Below, in pieces: positions 29,566 through 38,610 of a DNA stretch of 64,000 nt (the stretch's first letter is position 1; each line of letters begins with the position of its first letter). This stretch comes from Ardenticatenaceae bacterium (GTDB lineage Bacteria > Chloroflexota > Anaerolineae > Promineifilales > Promineifilaceae). The notes below the pieces were generated by a model. That model made no database searches. It saw only the letters and a list, made by a program, of their open reading frames with translations, and was not told the origin of the DNA. Where the stretch lies: assembly GCA_011525915.1 (NCBI GenBank), contig WYBM01000057.1, positions 55,311-119,310 on the forward strand, written 5' to 3'. Both the position numbers and the translations under genes were made by a program.

Positions 29566-32500
29566 ATGGCTAGGCTAATGCTTTCACTCTTCGGTCCGCT
29601 GCAAATAATGCTGGATGGGCAGCCGCTTACCCATGTTGAGTCTGATAAAACCCGCGCCTTACTCATTTACCTGGCCGTAGAAGCCCATGTGCCTCATCGC
29701 CGTTCCCGGTTGGCGCACTTGCTCTGGCCAGAATCCTCAGAAAAAGCAGCCCGGCACAGCTTGAGTCAGGCTCTCTTTAACCTGCGCCAGGTGATCAGCG
29801 ATCAGGAGTCTTCCCCCCCGTTTTTATTAACTACCTGGCAAGACATTCAGTTTAATCCGGCTGGTGATATATGGGTAGACGTGCTGGCTTTTCGCACAGG
29901 CCTGGCACTATGCCAGGCCCATCAGCACAGCAACCTGGAAAACTGTGCCGCCTGCCTGGATCAGTTAGAGAAAGCGGCAACCTTATACAAGGGTAGTTTC
30001 CTGGAACAATTCTTTTTGCCAGATTGTGAGCCCTTTGAAGAGTGGGCAGAGACACAGCGCAACGTGCTGTACCAACAGGCGTCGCACACATGGCAGGTGT
30101 TGGCCGATTGTTATGAAACTTATGGAGATTACGAAACGGCCGAAGCCTATACCCGCCAACAACTTAACCATGATCCTTACCAGGAGCAGGCCCACCGACA
30201 GCTGATGCGGCTCCTGGCACGGCAAGGACGGCGCCAGGCAGCGTTAGCCCAGTACGGCACCTATCAACAATTGTTGGCAGAAACATTTCGGGCCGCTCCT
30301 ACACCAGAAACAGAAGCATTATACCGTCAGATTCGAGACAACCTGCTTGTGACGCCAACGGTGCCGGTGGTGGCATCATCGCCAGCCCCGCCCCGCCACG
30401 TGTACTCTGGAAACCTACCTCATCCTCAAACCCCCTTTATTGGCCGACAATCAGAACTGCAACAAATTCGCCAGTATCTCCTTGATCCAGAGTGTCGCCT
30501 GGTCAGCCTGATCGGTTCTGGGGGTGTTGGTAAAACTCGCCTGGCCCTGGAAACGGCCCGGATCCAGACTTCGTCGTTTGCCGATGGTGTCTATTTTGTA
30601 CCGCTTTCAGCCTTAAGCAGCCCAGACAACATTGTGCCGGCCATTGCCGATACCCTACAACTCTCATTCTACGAAGGGCGTGATCCCCGCGATCAATTGT
30701 TGGATTATCTCAGTTCCCAACATATGTTGTTACTGCTGGATAACCTGGAACACTTGCTCAGCAAGGCTACACAGAATGGTAAGTCTCATACCACTGAATT
30801 GTTCATTACAGACCTGCTGAAGGTTGCACGCCGGCTGAAAATTGTTGTGACTTCACGGGAACACCTTCATTTGCAGCAGGGGCAAGCGTACCCTGTGTCT
30901 GGATTGGCCGTGCCGGACGCAGAGATTGAAGCAGAGATGTCGGCCGCCTGCCAGCTTTTTCAAGAACGTGCTTTGCGCCTACAACCAGACCTGGAATTAA
31001 CAGATAGGGCCAGTCTGGTGGAAATTTGCCGCCTGTTAGAGGGCAATCCCCTGGCCCTGGAACTGGCGGCTACGCTGGTGGCCACGCTGCCACTATCAGA
31101 GATTGCCGCTGAAATTAGCCACAATCTGGACGCGCTCACGGTAGATGCTCCGGACTTAGAACCCAGGCATCGTAGTATCCGGGCCGTGTTTGATTCATCG
31201 TGGCAAACGTTATCACCTTCGGAGCAGGCTGTATTTGCCCGATTATCCGTTTTCCGTGGTGGATTTACACGGGAGGCCGTTGCTGCCGTGGCCGACGCTG
31301 CCTTGTCTGACCTGACCGCACTGGTACGAAAATCACTCCTCAGCCACCACCATGGCCGGTATGGGATGCACGAGCTGATGCGCCAGTATGCTACCGAGAA
31401 GCTGGCGTTAATGCCAGACCTGCAAAGGGTTAGCCAGCAACAGCATAGTGCGTATTACGGCCGTTACCTGAATCACCGGGTACAACTTTGGCAGGCAAAT
31501 TACCAGCCAGCGGTTCTGAACGACATTGCCCAAGAAATTGAAAATGTACGTGTCGGTCTTTCCTGGCTGCTGACGCAGGCAGAGGTAGATAAACTGGCCC
31601 CGTATCTTCACGATTTATGGCGTTTCTATCAATCACAAGGACGTCTACCAGAAGCAGTGGACATGTTAAATGAGGCCATCGCCCTTACCCGCCAACAGCC
31701 ACAGCATTCCTGGCGGCAGGCCGAATGGGAGCATTGGCTGGGCATGGCTTACTGGGGACTGGGCAAACTAGACACCTGCCAGGAGCATTTACAAGAAGCC
31801 GTACGCCTGATGCAGCGGCCAATGCCCACAACCAACGGCCGTTTGTTATGGGGTCTTTTGGGCCAATGTATTCACCAGATTTTTAATCGCCTCTGGCCAC
31901 GGCGCCTGTCCCCGCATAAAGAGAAGCATCACATGGCCACCATTGCCGCCGAGACCTATGAGCAAATGGCTGAGATTGCTTACCTGGCCAGCAAAATGCT
32001 GACCACGCTTTATTGCACATTGTGCGCTGTGAACATGGCCGAATATGCTCCACCGTCCCCCATCCTGGCCATCGCTTACGCCAACATGATGATCGCTTGT
32101 GGTTCCTTTGGGTTACACCGTTGGGCTGAAAAGTATGCCCAGATGGCCGAAAGGGTGACAACCTTGCTGAATGATTTGCCCACCCTTGGCGCTGTGGCGG
32201 AACGACACGGCATCTACCGTAATGCCATTGGTCACTGGAATCGCTCAGAACAGGCACATGAACAGGCCATCAACATCTTCCACAACCTGAAAGATGAGCG
32301 TAACCAGGGTGATTGCCTGAGTAACCTCGCTTACGTAGCCTATTTCCGGGGGGATTTTGCGCAGTACAAAACCTCTTGGGCACGCTTAGGTACCATTGCC
32401 CAGATCAGCCGCAATACCCAGCATCAGTCGTGGGCTTGCACGGGGCAGGCTCAGGGGTTGGTAGGGCTGGGCCGCCTGGATGAAGCCATGGCTTTTCTGG

Positions 32501-33102
32501 CCAAAGCCGAACCGCTGTTAGAGCACGGTACTGCCACGCTTATCGGTAAGATGGGTTATTACAGCATTATGGCCCTGGCACGGCTGCGTCGAGGTGAATA
32601 TTTACAGGCAGCGGCCGCGGCGGATAGTGTGCTGGCCTTACTTGAACAAAGCCGGCCCATTTCTTATGTTGTCATTTACGTCTACAATGAACTGGCGGAA
32701 GTTTATTTAACATTATGGGAACGTGCTTTATTGGGAGACCCGGCCGTGCCCATTGCCGTGGCTGCCCTCAAAGAGAAGGCCAAATCTATATGCCGTTCAT
32801 TCTTCTGGTTTTCCTGGCTGCACCCCGTAGGCCGCCCTTATGCACTGCTGTATTTGGGGAAGTGCAAGTGGCTGGATGGGCAACCATATCAGGCACGCCG
32901 TGCCTGGCAAAAAAGCCTGCTTCAGGCAGAAAAGTTGCAGATGCTTTACGTGGAAGGGTTAGCACACTATGAGTTAGGGCGGCGCCCAAAAGGGGCTGAA
33001 GGCCACGAACATTTGCAACGGGCCAAAGAGATCTTTACCCAACTAGATGCCGCCTATGATCTGAAACAGCTAGACACCCTTTTGCAGGGCAAGGGAGGAT
33101 GA
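29566..33102 (+). CDS. SARP/AfsR-like transcriptional regulator: winged helix-BTAD-NB-ARC ATPase-TPR
   Basis: This 1,178-residue regulator has an OmpR-like winged helix in the first 90 residues (MLSLFGPLQIMLDG, then ALLIYLAVE), a BTAD all-helical domain to about 255, and an STAND/NB-ARC ATPase beginning at PFIGRQSELQQI. The Walker A motif is GSGGVGKT with Lys323, Walker B is LLLLDNLEH, and the IVVTSRE and GNPLALELAA motifs follow. The C-terminal half is TPR-like helical repeats for sensing partners or ligands. The family acts as ATP-dependent switches that activate secondary-metabolite or surface genes. It is divergent from the giant surface-protein gene, and the shared region holds heptamer repeats of the SARP type. 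The likely target is therefore that gene, or itself, and possibly the PKS-NRPS beyond. TTGACA at 29518-29523 may be its -35. Confidence 0.93.
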   Translation: MARLMLSLFGPLQIMLDGQPLTHVESDKTRALLIYLAVEAHVPHRRSRLAHLLWPESSEKAARHSLSQALFNLRQVISDQESSPPFLLTTWQDIQFNPAGDIWVDVLAFRTGLALCQAHQHSNLENCAACLDQLEKAATLYKGSFLEQFFLPDCEPFEEWAETQRNVLYQQASHTWQVLADCYETYGDYETAEAYTRQQLNHDPYQEQAHRQLMRLLARQGRRQAALAQYGTYQQLLAETFRAAPTPETEALYRQIRDNLLVTPTVPVVASSPAPPRHVYSGNLPHPQTPFIGRQSELQQIRQYLLDPECRLVSLIGSGGVGKTRLALETARIQTSSFADGVYFVPLSALSSPDNIVPAIADTLQLSFYEGRDPRDQLLDYLSSQHMLLLLDNLEHLLSKATQNGKSHTTELFITDLLKVARRLKIVVTSREHLHLQQGQAYPVSGLAVPDAEIEAEMSAACQLFQERALRLQPDLELTDRASLVEICRLLEGNPLALELAATLVATLPLSEIAAEISHNLDALTVDAPDLEPRHRSIRAVFDSSWQTLSPSEQAVFARLSVFRGGFTREAVAAVADAALSDLTALVRKSLLSHHHGRYGMHELMRQYATEKLALMPDLQRVSQQQHSAYYGRYLNHRVQLWQANYQPAVLNDIAQEIENVRVGLSWLLTQAEVDKLAPYLHDLWRFYQSQGRLPEAVDMLNEAIALTRQQPQHSWRQAEWEHWLGMAYWGLGKLDTCQEHLQEAVRLMQRPMPTTNGRLLWGLLGQCIHQIFNRLWPRRLSPHKEKHHMATIAAETYEQMAEIAYLASKMLTTLYCTLCAVNMAEYAPPSPILAIAYANMMIACGSFGLHRWAEKYAQMAERVTTLLNDLPTLGAVAERHGIYRNAIGHWNRSEQAHEQAINIFHNLKDERNQGDCLSNLAYVAYFRGDFAQYKTSWARLGTIAQISRNTQHQSWACTGQAQGLVGLGRLDEAMAFLAKAEPLLEHGTATLIGKMGYYSIMALARLRRGEYLQAAAAADSVLALLEQSRPISYVVIYVYNELAEVYLTLWERALLGDPAVPIAVAALKEKAKSICRSFFWFSWLHPVGRPYALLYLGKCKWLDGQPYQARRAWQKSLLQAEKLQMLYVEGLAHYELGRRPKGAEGHEHLQRAKEIFTQLDAAYDLKQLDTLLQGKGG

Positions 33103-33114
33103 CCGGCGATACCC

Positions 33115-33548
33115 TTAAGAACAATGTGTGCGTTGGCAGGTGCATGATGTTTCTTTTACCGGTGGCCCGCCGGCTTTGAGCCAGGCACAGGCCAGCCGGT
33201 CTATGTGGGGTTTGGGGCGTGTGACCCACCGGCTGTTCTGATAATGTGCCCTAACGGCCGTAGCGATTTGTGGCGTGTTTGGGTCGTCTGGGCCAATTAC
33301 TGGCGCACCCGCTTTAGATGGGCGGCAACGGCCGTCCCCTGGAGACACTGAAAGTAATCCATACGAGCCACATCAGTCTGTTGCTTTTGCAATTTTATGA
33401 TCAGCACTTCTCCTTCTGCCTGCCGGACTTCCTGAGCCAACCATTGAAATGCCTCTACACATTTGTCATGGGCCGGTAGAATATAAACACTGCCTGTCAG
33501 TGAGATGGCGCCCAGGCGGCGTGCGCGGCTATAGTAGGGCTGGTACAA
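33115..33548 (-). pseudogene. Decayed chrB-like gene (chromate resistance regulator family)
   Basis: Two minus-strand fragments in different frames resemble parts of one ChrB protein. The upstream piece (33548-33297) contains YSRARRLGAISLTGSVYILP and WLAQEVRQAEGE, like the ChrB N-terminal domain. The downstream piece (about 33250-33180) contains RWVTRPKPHIDRLACAWL, the opening of the ChrB C-terminal domain, which normally continues for about another hundred residues. The beginning, the join and most of the C-terminal domain are missing, so the gene looks truncated and frameshifted. No chrA transporter is nearby. The family call is by eye from short matches. Confidence 0.5.
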
Positions 33549-33639
33549 TGTTGGTTAGCGACGTGGTCACCTAAACTTTAATGCCTGGCAGGGGTGGCCT
33601 GTTTGCTAAACGGATAGTTATGGAGAGGATATTTAATTT

Positions 33640-34479
33640 ATGGATAAGCGTACTTACCGAATAGTGTTGATTGGTATTTTTGTGCTGGCTGTGGTCTTGT
33701 TTGCGGCTGGTGGTAGCCTGTTGTATGTAGGGTTGTTTTCAGAGCCAGCCGCCGAACCGACAGCAGTCTTAGCGGTAGAGCCGACGGTTAATGTGGAAAC
33801 GGCCGTAGCTCAAACCGTCACGGCCATGACACAGGCTTCGGCTGTGCCCACCGACACGGGCAATACTCAAGGGTTGGCGGCCGTACCCACCGTCGGGGTA
33901 CCTACCGTCGGGGTGCCCCCCACGGTCACGCCAGTAGCTACCATACCAGCCACAGACACCCCCATCCCTTCAGCCACACCCCTTCCCACGGAAACGCCCA
34001 CGGCCGTACCCCCTACCCATACGCCCGTACCGGTTATCATTCCCACCCATACGCCCACAGCCGTACCTCCTACCAATACACCGGCTCCCCCCTCTGGCCC
34101 ACAGCCTGGTAATCACAATGGCTTGACAGCCACTAATTTTGTATTGCAAGATTGGCGTACCAACCGGGTGGTCAATGGTGAAATCTGGTATGAGTGGACC
34201 ATTGCCAATACCTCGGGTGCTGGCGTACCTTATTCCACAATTGGCATCATGCCCCGGAAAAATGGCGTAGACAGGGTGTCGTGGTATCAAAATAATTGGG
34301 GTGGTAACAATGATGTCATGCCTACACAAGGGTTAACCTGGCCGTCCTGGATGTCACTGCCGGAAGCTGGCGATTATACCTTGCGCGTGGTGGTCTGTTT
34401 TGATGGCTTTCAGACTTGCTTGAATGGGCAGGGCACATTTCACACCCTGTCCCATGAGATTCCGATTACGATTCGGTGA
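33640..34479 (+). CDS. Membrane-anchored surface protein with Thr/Pro-rich linker
   Basis: 279 residues. The N terminus has a short cytoplasmic head and one hydrophobic segment (IVLIGIFVLAVVLFAAGGSL, about residues 8-30), so it is either a membrane anchor or an uncleaved signal. Residues 45-150 are a low-complexity linker rich in TPT, PTET and VPPT steps, with a small PTVGV duplication. The C-terminal domain of about 120 residues (WYEWTIANTSG, SWYQNNWGG, LRVVVCFDGFQTC) looks like an extracellular beta-sandwich with two cysteines that could pair. I do not recognise the domain. It follows the chrB remnant and precedes a histidine kinase on the same strand with a 52-base gap, so the two may be co-expressed. 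Confidence 0.85.
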   Translation: MDKRTYRIVLIGIFVLAVVLFAAGGSLLYVGLFSEPAAEPTAVLAVEPTVNVETAVAQTVTAMTQASAVPTDTGNTQGLAAVPTVGVPTVGVPPTVTPVATIPATDTPIPSATPLPTETPTAVPPTHTPVPVIIPTHTPTAVPPTNTPAPPSGPQPGNHNGLTATNFVLQDWRTNRVVNGEIWYEWTIANTSGAGVPYSTIGIMPRKNGVDRVSWYQNNWGGNNDVMPTQGLTWPSWMSLPEAGDYTLRVVVCFDGFQTCLNGQGTFHTLSHEIPITIR

Positions 34480-34531
34480 TATGATAGCGCGTAAAATACG
34501 AGATTTTGCGCCTTACCCGTCATGATCTAAG

Positions 34532-36559
34532 ATGAGGCTGTCATTCTCCCGTTTGGCAAGAATCATCTCTGGCCATTGGCTGGAGATAACGCTGGTGTTT
34601 ATGGCTGCCCTGGCGGGGTTGAGCGTGGTTGCCTGGCTGGCGGCCCAGTTGGCGGGTGGCAAACTGGTGGTGGGGTTGATGATCACGGCCGTGGTCATTA
34701 CCCTCATTATTGAAACCTCCCGTTACCGTACACTCCGCCATCTGAACCTCTTACGCCGTCAGGCGCAAACCAGCAGCGCCCTGGGGCAAGAAATAACCGC
34801 CAACCCAGATTTTACCGGTTTGCTGGCAGCGGTCGTCAACTTGTTGCAGACCGAATTCCAATATGATTATGTGGGCCTTTATTTGTTAGATGAGAACCTC
34901 TTGGTGTCTCGTCTGGCGCAGGTGGGGCAGACCGTCCCCCTCTTGTCCGTGGGCGATTTTTTAGATACACGACAGGTCATAGGCGCTGCCGCCCTCCAGC
35001 GAGAAGCCATTTGTGTCAATAATGATCTTTGTGAGCTGCCGGGCATTACCCCAGCGCTGCTGCCTCGTATGCATTCGGAATTGGCATTGCCGCTGTTGAT
35101 AGGGCAGAAGGTGCTGGGCGTTTTAGACATCCAAAGTCGGGAGGCGGCCGCTTTTGATGCTGACCATACGCTGGTGTTGCAATCCCTGGCAGCACAAACG
35201 GCCGTGGCCATTCGTAATGCCGTCCTTTACCAGCGTGAAGCGGGCCGCCGTCACCTGGCGGAAACGCTCTATGACATCGGTCTGGCTCTGTCCGGTACGC
35301 TCAACCGGGAAGAAGTCTTGGGAAATATCCTGGAACAGTTGGCTTCCGTGGTGGCCTATGACCGGGCCGCGCTGCTGCTGCATGAAGATGGCCAGCTGGA
35401 GATCGTCGCCGCCAGGGGCTTTCCTCCTGACACTCAGCCCTTGCAGATCAGGGTTTCGTTGAACAGCGATGACCCCGATGACATCTATATGACCATTCAC
35501 CGTACTGAAAAGCCTCTGGTTATACCAGATGTCACCAAACTGCCAGGCTGGACACACGTGGCTGGTTTACCAGAGGCTAAATCCTGGCTGGGCGTTCCCC
35601 TCCTCCATGACAAACAGGTCATCGGCATGTTATCGCTGGTGCGCGAGACTGGTGGTGCCTATAGCCATGAAGACACCATACCGGCCACCACCTTTGCCGT
35701 CCAGGCCGCCGTGGCCCTGCATAATGCCGAACTCTATAACAAGATCGATCAGTTTAACCGGCAGCTGGCTTATGAAGTTGAACAGCGCACGCAGGCGGTG
35801 CTGCAGCTGGCCAGGTTGGATCAGGCCAAAACAGACTTTATCAATGTGGCTGCCCATGAACTGCGCACCCCCCTGACCACCATTAAGGGGTATAGTCAGA
35901 TGCTGCTGCAAGAGAAAATCATTACGGAAAACAGTTTGCAGCAGGAACTGGTTTCTGGCATCTATCATGGCGCCGTTCGCCTGCATGATATTGTCAACAA
36001 CATGCTCAACGTGGCCAAGATTGACAACCAGGCTCTCAATTTGCACTTCCAGTCAGTTTCTCTGGTGCACTTGTTAGAGCGTATTCATCTGACACTGGCC
36101 AGTTCCCTGGCCGAACGAAGCCTGCTGCTGATCATGGAGCCAACGGCCGATCTACCGGAAATTGAGGCAGATGTAGAGGGGTTACACACCGTCTTTAGCC
36201 ATCTGTTGATGAACGCCATTAAATATACCCCAGATGGTGGGCGTATTGTGATCAGGCACAAATTGATCGGAGAGCCTTCACCCAGCCATATAGAGGTTAT
36301 TCTTAGTGATACGGGCATCGGCATTCCGCCAGAGGCACGGGACCTCATCTTCTCTAAGTTTTACCAGACCGGGCAGGTGGCCCTGCATTCCACCGGTAAG
36401 ACCAAGTTTAAGGGGGGCGGGCCCGGTCTAGGACTGGCCATCGTGCGTGGTATTATAGAAGCGCACAATGGTAAGGTGTGGGCAGACAGCCCCGGTTATG
36501 ACGAAGCTGCTCTGCCCGGTAGTCATTTCCACGTTGTGTTACCCATCTATCAAAGCTAG
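34532..36559 (+). CDS. Membrane sensor histidine kinase with two GAF domains
   Basis: 675 residues. Two transmembrane helices with almost no loop lie at about residues 17-62, so there is no real extracellular sensor. GAF1 (about 95-225) and GAF2 (about 245-400) follow, then a coiled-coil stretch. HisKA has VAAHELRTPLTTIKGYSQML with phospho-acceptor His442. The HATPase domain has NAIKYTP (N box), DTGIGIP (G1) and GGGPGLGLAIVRG (G2). The enzyme should autophosphorylate in response to a cytoplasmic or membrane-dissolved signal read by the GAF domains. No response regulator lies next to it. The ATG at 34532 has no convincing ribosome binding site, so the exact start is uncertain. Confidence 0.92.
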   Translation: MRLSFSRLARIISGHWLEITLVFMAALAGLSVVAWLAAQLAGGKLVVGLMITAVVITLIIETSRYRTLRHLNLLRRQAQTSSALGQEITANPDFTGLLAAVVNLLQTEFQYDYVGLYLLDENLLVSRLAQVGQTVPLLSVGDFLDTRQVIGAAALQREAICVNNDLCELPGITPALLPRMHSELALPLLIGQKVLGVLDIQSREAAAFDADHTLVLQSLAAQTAVAIRNAVLYQREAGRRHLAETLYDIGLALSGTLNREEVLGNILEQLASVVAYDRAALLLHEDGQLEIVAARGFPPDTQPLQIRVSLNSDDPDDIYMTIHRTEKPLVIPDVTKLPGWTHVAGLPEAKSWLGVPLLHDKQVIGMLSLVRETGGAYSHEDTIPATTFAVQAAVALHNAELYNKIDQFNRQLAYEVEQRTQAVLQLARLDQAKTDFINVAAHELRTPLTTIKGYSQMLLQEKIITENSLQQELVSGIYHGAVRLHDIVNNMLNVAKIDNQALNLHFQSVSLVHLLERIHLTLASSLAERSLLLIMEPTADLPEIEADVEGLHTVFSHLLMNAIKYTPDGGRIVIRHKLIGEPSPSHIEVILSDTGIGIPPEARDLIFSKFYQTGQVALHSTGKTKFKGGGPGLGLAIVRGIIEAHNGKVWADSPGYDEAALPGSHFHVVLPIYQS

Positions 36560-36608
36560 TAGTGCCCGCCAGATAGCTATATGCCACCCCTTGTTATTGA
36601 CTGTTGTC

Positions 36609-36649
36609 AGTGATCAGTTGGGTGTTCTTCTGGACTGATGACTGGTTAC
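36609..36649. repeat. Short imperfect hairpin resembling the 80-bp element
   Basis: CAGTGATCAGT and ACTGATGACTGG face each other across a short spacer in the 180-base gap between the kinase and phosphorylase genes. The arm words match those of the 80-bp repeat at 38.5 and 63.5 kb, but the middle is missing. It may be a decayed copy. Confidence 0.35.
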
Positions 36650-36740
36650 CTGGCAAAAGTCCAAAGTTATTTTTGAACGTCCCCTTTGTTCCATGGTGAA
36701 AGCCTTTTAGTTCTGGTTTGTCCAGGTGAGAGAAAGTGTT

Positions 36741-38492
36741 ATGAAAGAACAACTCTATGAACATTTGTCATTTTTATATGGCCACGATCAGGCAATTTTG
36801 TTGGGCGACCAACTGGCCGAAAGGTTGGTTGTATTTCAAACAAGCTGGCTTGCGGCCCGGCCGTCGTCTGCCGCCCGTGTTACTGAAAAAGATGCCGTCC
36901 TTATTACTTATGGTGATATGGTGCAGGCGCCGGGAGAACGGCCGTTGGCTACCCTGGCCGACTTCCTGACCCATCATCTGGCCGGGTTGGTCAGCACGGT
37001 ACACATCCTGCCTTTTTACCCGTATTCGTCAGATGATGGCTTTTCGGTTATTGATTACCAGGCGGTGAACCCTGCCTGGGGCAGCTGGGATGACGTGGCT
37101 CAGGTGGGCCGTTCATTCCGCCTGATGTTTGATGCTGTGGTAAACCATATCTCCGCCGAGAGTACGTGGTTTCAGGCATTTTTGCGTGATGAACGGCCGT
37201 ATACCAATTACTTCATAACGGTAGACCCCCATACTGACCTGTCTGCGGTGTTTCGCCCGCGCACACACCCCTTGCTGACGCCGTTTGATACACCGTCGGG
37301 CCGGAAACACGTCTGGACCACCTTCAGCGCTGATCAGGTTGACCTCAACGTTGCCAACCCAGACGTATTGTTGGCCATCATAGACGTGCTGCTGGCTTAC
37401 GTGGCTCACGGGGCTGAGTTTATTCGCCTGGATGCTATTGCCTATCTTTGGAAAGAGGTGGGCACATCTTGCCTTCATTTACCGCAGACACACGAAATTG
37501 TACGGCTCATGCGCACTGTGCTAGATGTTGTAGCCCCACACGTCAGTTTGATCACAGAGACCAATGTGCCCCATGTTGACAATATCTCTTACTATGGCCA
37601 TGGGCTGAATGAAGCGCAGATGGTTTACAATTTTTCGCTGCCGCCGCTGACGTTACATGCCTTCCACACAGGCAGTGCTGCCACGCTTTCACAATGGGCC
37701 AGCACGTTGGTGCTGCCTTCAGATCAGGTGACATTTTTTAACTTCCTGGCCTCTCATGATGGCATTGGCGTGCAGCCCGCACGTGGGTTACTGCCAGACA
37801 CGGCCGTGTCTGACATAGCCGCTCGGGTGCAGGCGCTTGGGGGCCATGTCTCCTACAAAACCAACAGTGATGGCTCACAAAGCCCCTATGAACTTAACTG
37901 CAACTACCTGGAGGCTTTAGGTGACCCCACGGCCGTGGCTGAACCCACGGCCCTTAAGGCACGGCGGTTCCTGGCCGCACAGGCCATCATGTTGGCCTTG
38001 CGCGGTGTACCGGGCATCTATTTTCACAGCCTATTTGGCTCCCAAAACTGGCCGGAAGGGGTGGAAACATGGGGTTACAGCCGGGCCATCAACCGCCAAA
38101 AGTTACAGCGAGCCCCCTTGGAGGCCGAACTAGCCGATTTGCAATCACTGCGCTACCAGGTGTTTGGGCCTTACCAGAAATTACTGCAAGTCAGAAGCCG
38201 GCATCCGGCGTTTCACCCCAATGGTGACCAGGAGATACTCTTTGCCAGTGAAGCGGTGTTTGCCTTGTGGCGGGTGTCACCTGACGGCCGTGACCGGGTG
38301 TTATGTCTACAAAACGTCAGCCGCCATGCAGTAGACGTGCAGCTTCCGTTACAAAACGTCCCCTCAGCCACCGGGCCGCTGGTTGATTTGCTGACGGGGG
38401 AAACGGCCGTGCCCCGTGGCCATACCCTCTCAGTCACCCTGCCGCCTTACGCCGTGCGCTGGCTCTCAGCCACCAGTACCCGTTTTCAGTAA
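36741..38492 (+). CDS. GH13_18 sugar phosphorylase, probably glucosylglycerate phosphorylase
   Basis: 583 residues from the ATG at 36741, which follows GAGAGAAAG; a GTG 15 bases upstream is an alternative. The fold is the sucrose-phosphorylase branch of family GH13: nucleophile Asp231 in FIRLDAIAYLW, acid/base Glu273 in LITETNVPH and Asp340 in LASHDGIG. These enzymes split an alpha-glucoside with phosphate to give glucose 1-phosphate. The length is above that of sucrose phosphorylase (about 490-500) and near that of glucosylglycerate phosphorylases. It faces an operon with glucosyl-3-phosphoglycerate synthase and a phosphatase, so glucosylglycerate is the likeliest substrate; sucrose or glucosylglycerol remain possible. 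The last codons and stop lie inside the 80-bp repeat element. Confidence 0.85.
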   Translation: MKEQLYEHLSFLYGHDQAILLGDQLAERLVVFQTSWLAARPSSAARVTEKDAVLITYGDMVQAPGERPLATLADFLTHHLAGLVSTVHILPFYPYSSDDGFSVIDYQAVNPAWGSWDDVAQVGRSFRLMFDAVVNHISAESTWFQAFLRDERPYTNYFITVDPHTDLSAVFRPRTHPLLTPFDTPSGRKHVWTTFSADQVDLNVANPDVLLAIIDVLLAYVAHGAEFIRLDAIAYLWKEVGTSCLHLPQTHEIVRLMRTVLDVVAPHVSLITETNVPHVDNISYYGHGLNEAQMVYNFSLPPLTLHAFHTGSAATLSQWASTLVLPSDQVTFFNFLASHDGIGVQPARGLLPDTAVSDIAARVQALGGHVSYKTNSDGSQSPYELNCNYLEALGDPTAVAEPTALKARRFLAAQAIMLALRGVPGIYFHSLFGSQNWPEGVETWGYSRAINRQKLQRAPLEAELADLQSLRYQVFGPYQKLLQVRSRHPAFHPNGDQEILFASEAVFALWRVSPDGRDRVLCLQNVSRHAVDVQLPLQNVPSATGPLVDLLTGETAVPRGHTLSVTLPPYAVRWLSATSTRFQ

Positions 38493-38567
38493 TCAGTGAC
38501 CAGTTTTCAGTGCTGGCCTACCTCTGGAAATAGCCTGCTGAAAACTGATGATGGACTTCTGATTACT
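38488..38567 (+). repeat. 80-bp inverted-repeat element, copy 1
   Basis: Outer arms AGTAATCAG (38488-38496) and CTGATTACT (38559-38567) and inner arms CAGTTTTCAG (38501-38510) and CTGAAAACTG (38538-38547) can fold into a long hairpin. The reverse complement of 63531-63610 matches over the full 80 bases with 8 differences (90 percent identity). Its left edge contains the TAA stop of the phosphorylase gene. It also sits where two converging transcripts end, so it may act as a terminator. Confidence 0.85.
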
Positions 38568-38610
38568 AATAGCAGGTTCTCTGCTCCATCGTCCGCTGAC
38601 GGTTTGTAAG

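Noticed and set aside
36741..38492. Plain sucrose phosphorylase
   Set aside because: The fold fits, but the greater length and the facing gpgS operon favour glucosylglycerate phosphorylase. Sucrose activity is kept only as an alternative.
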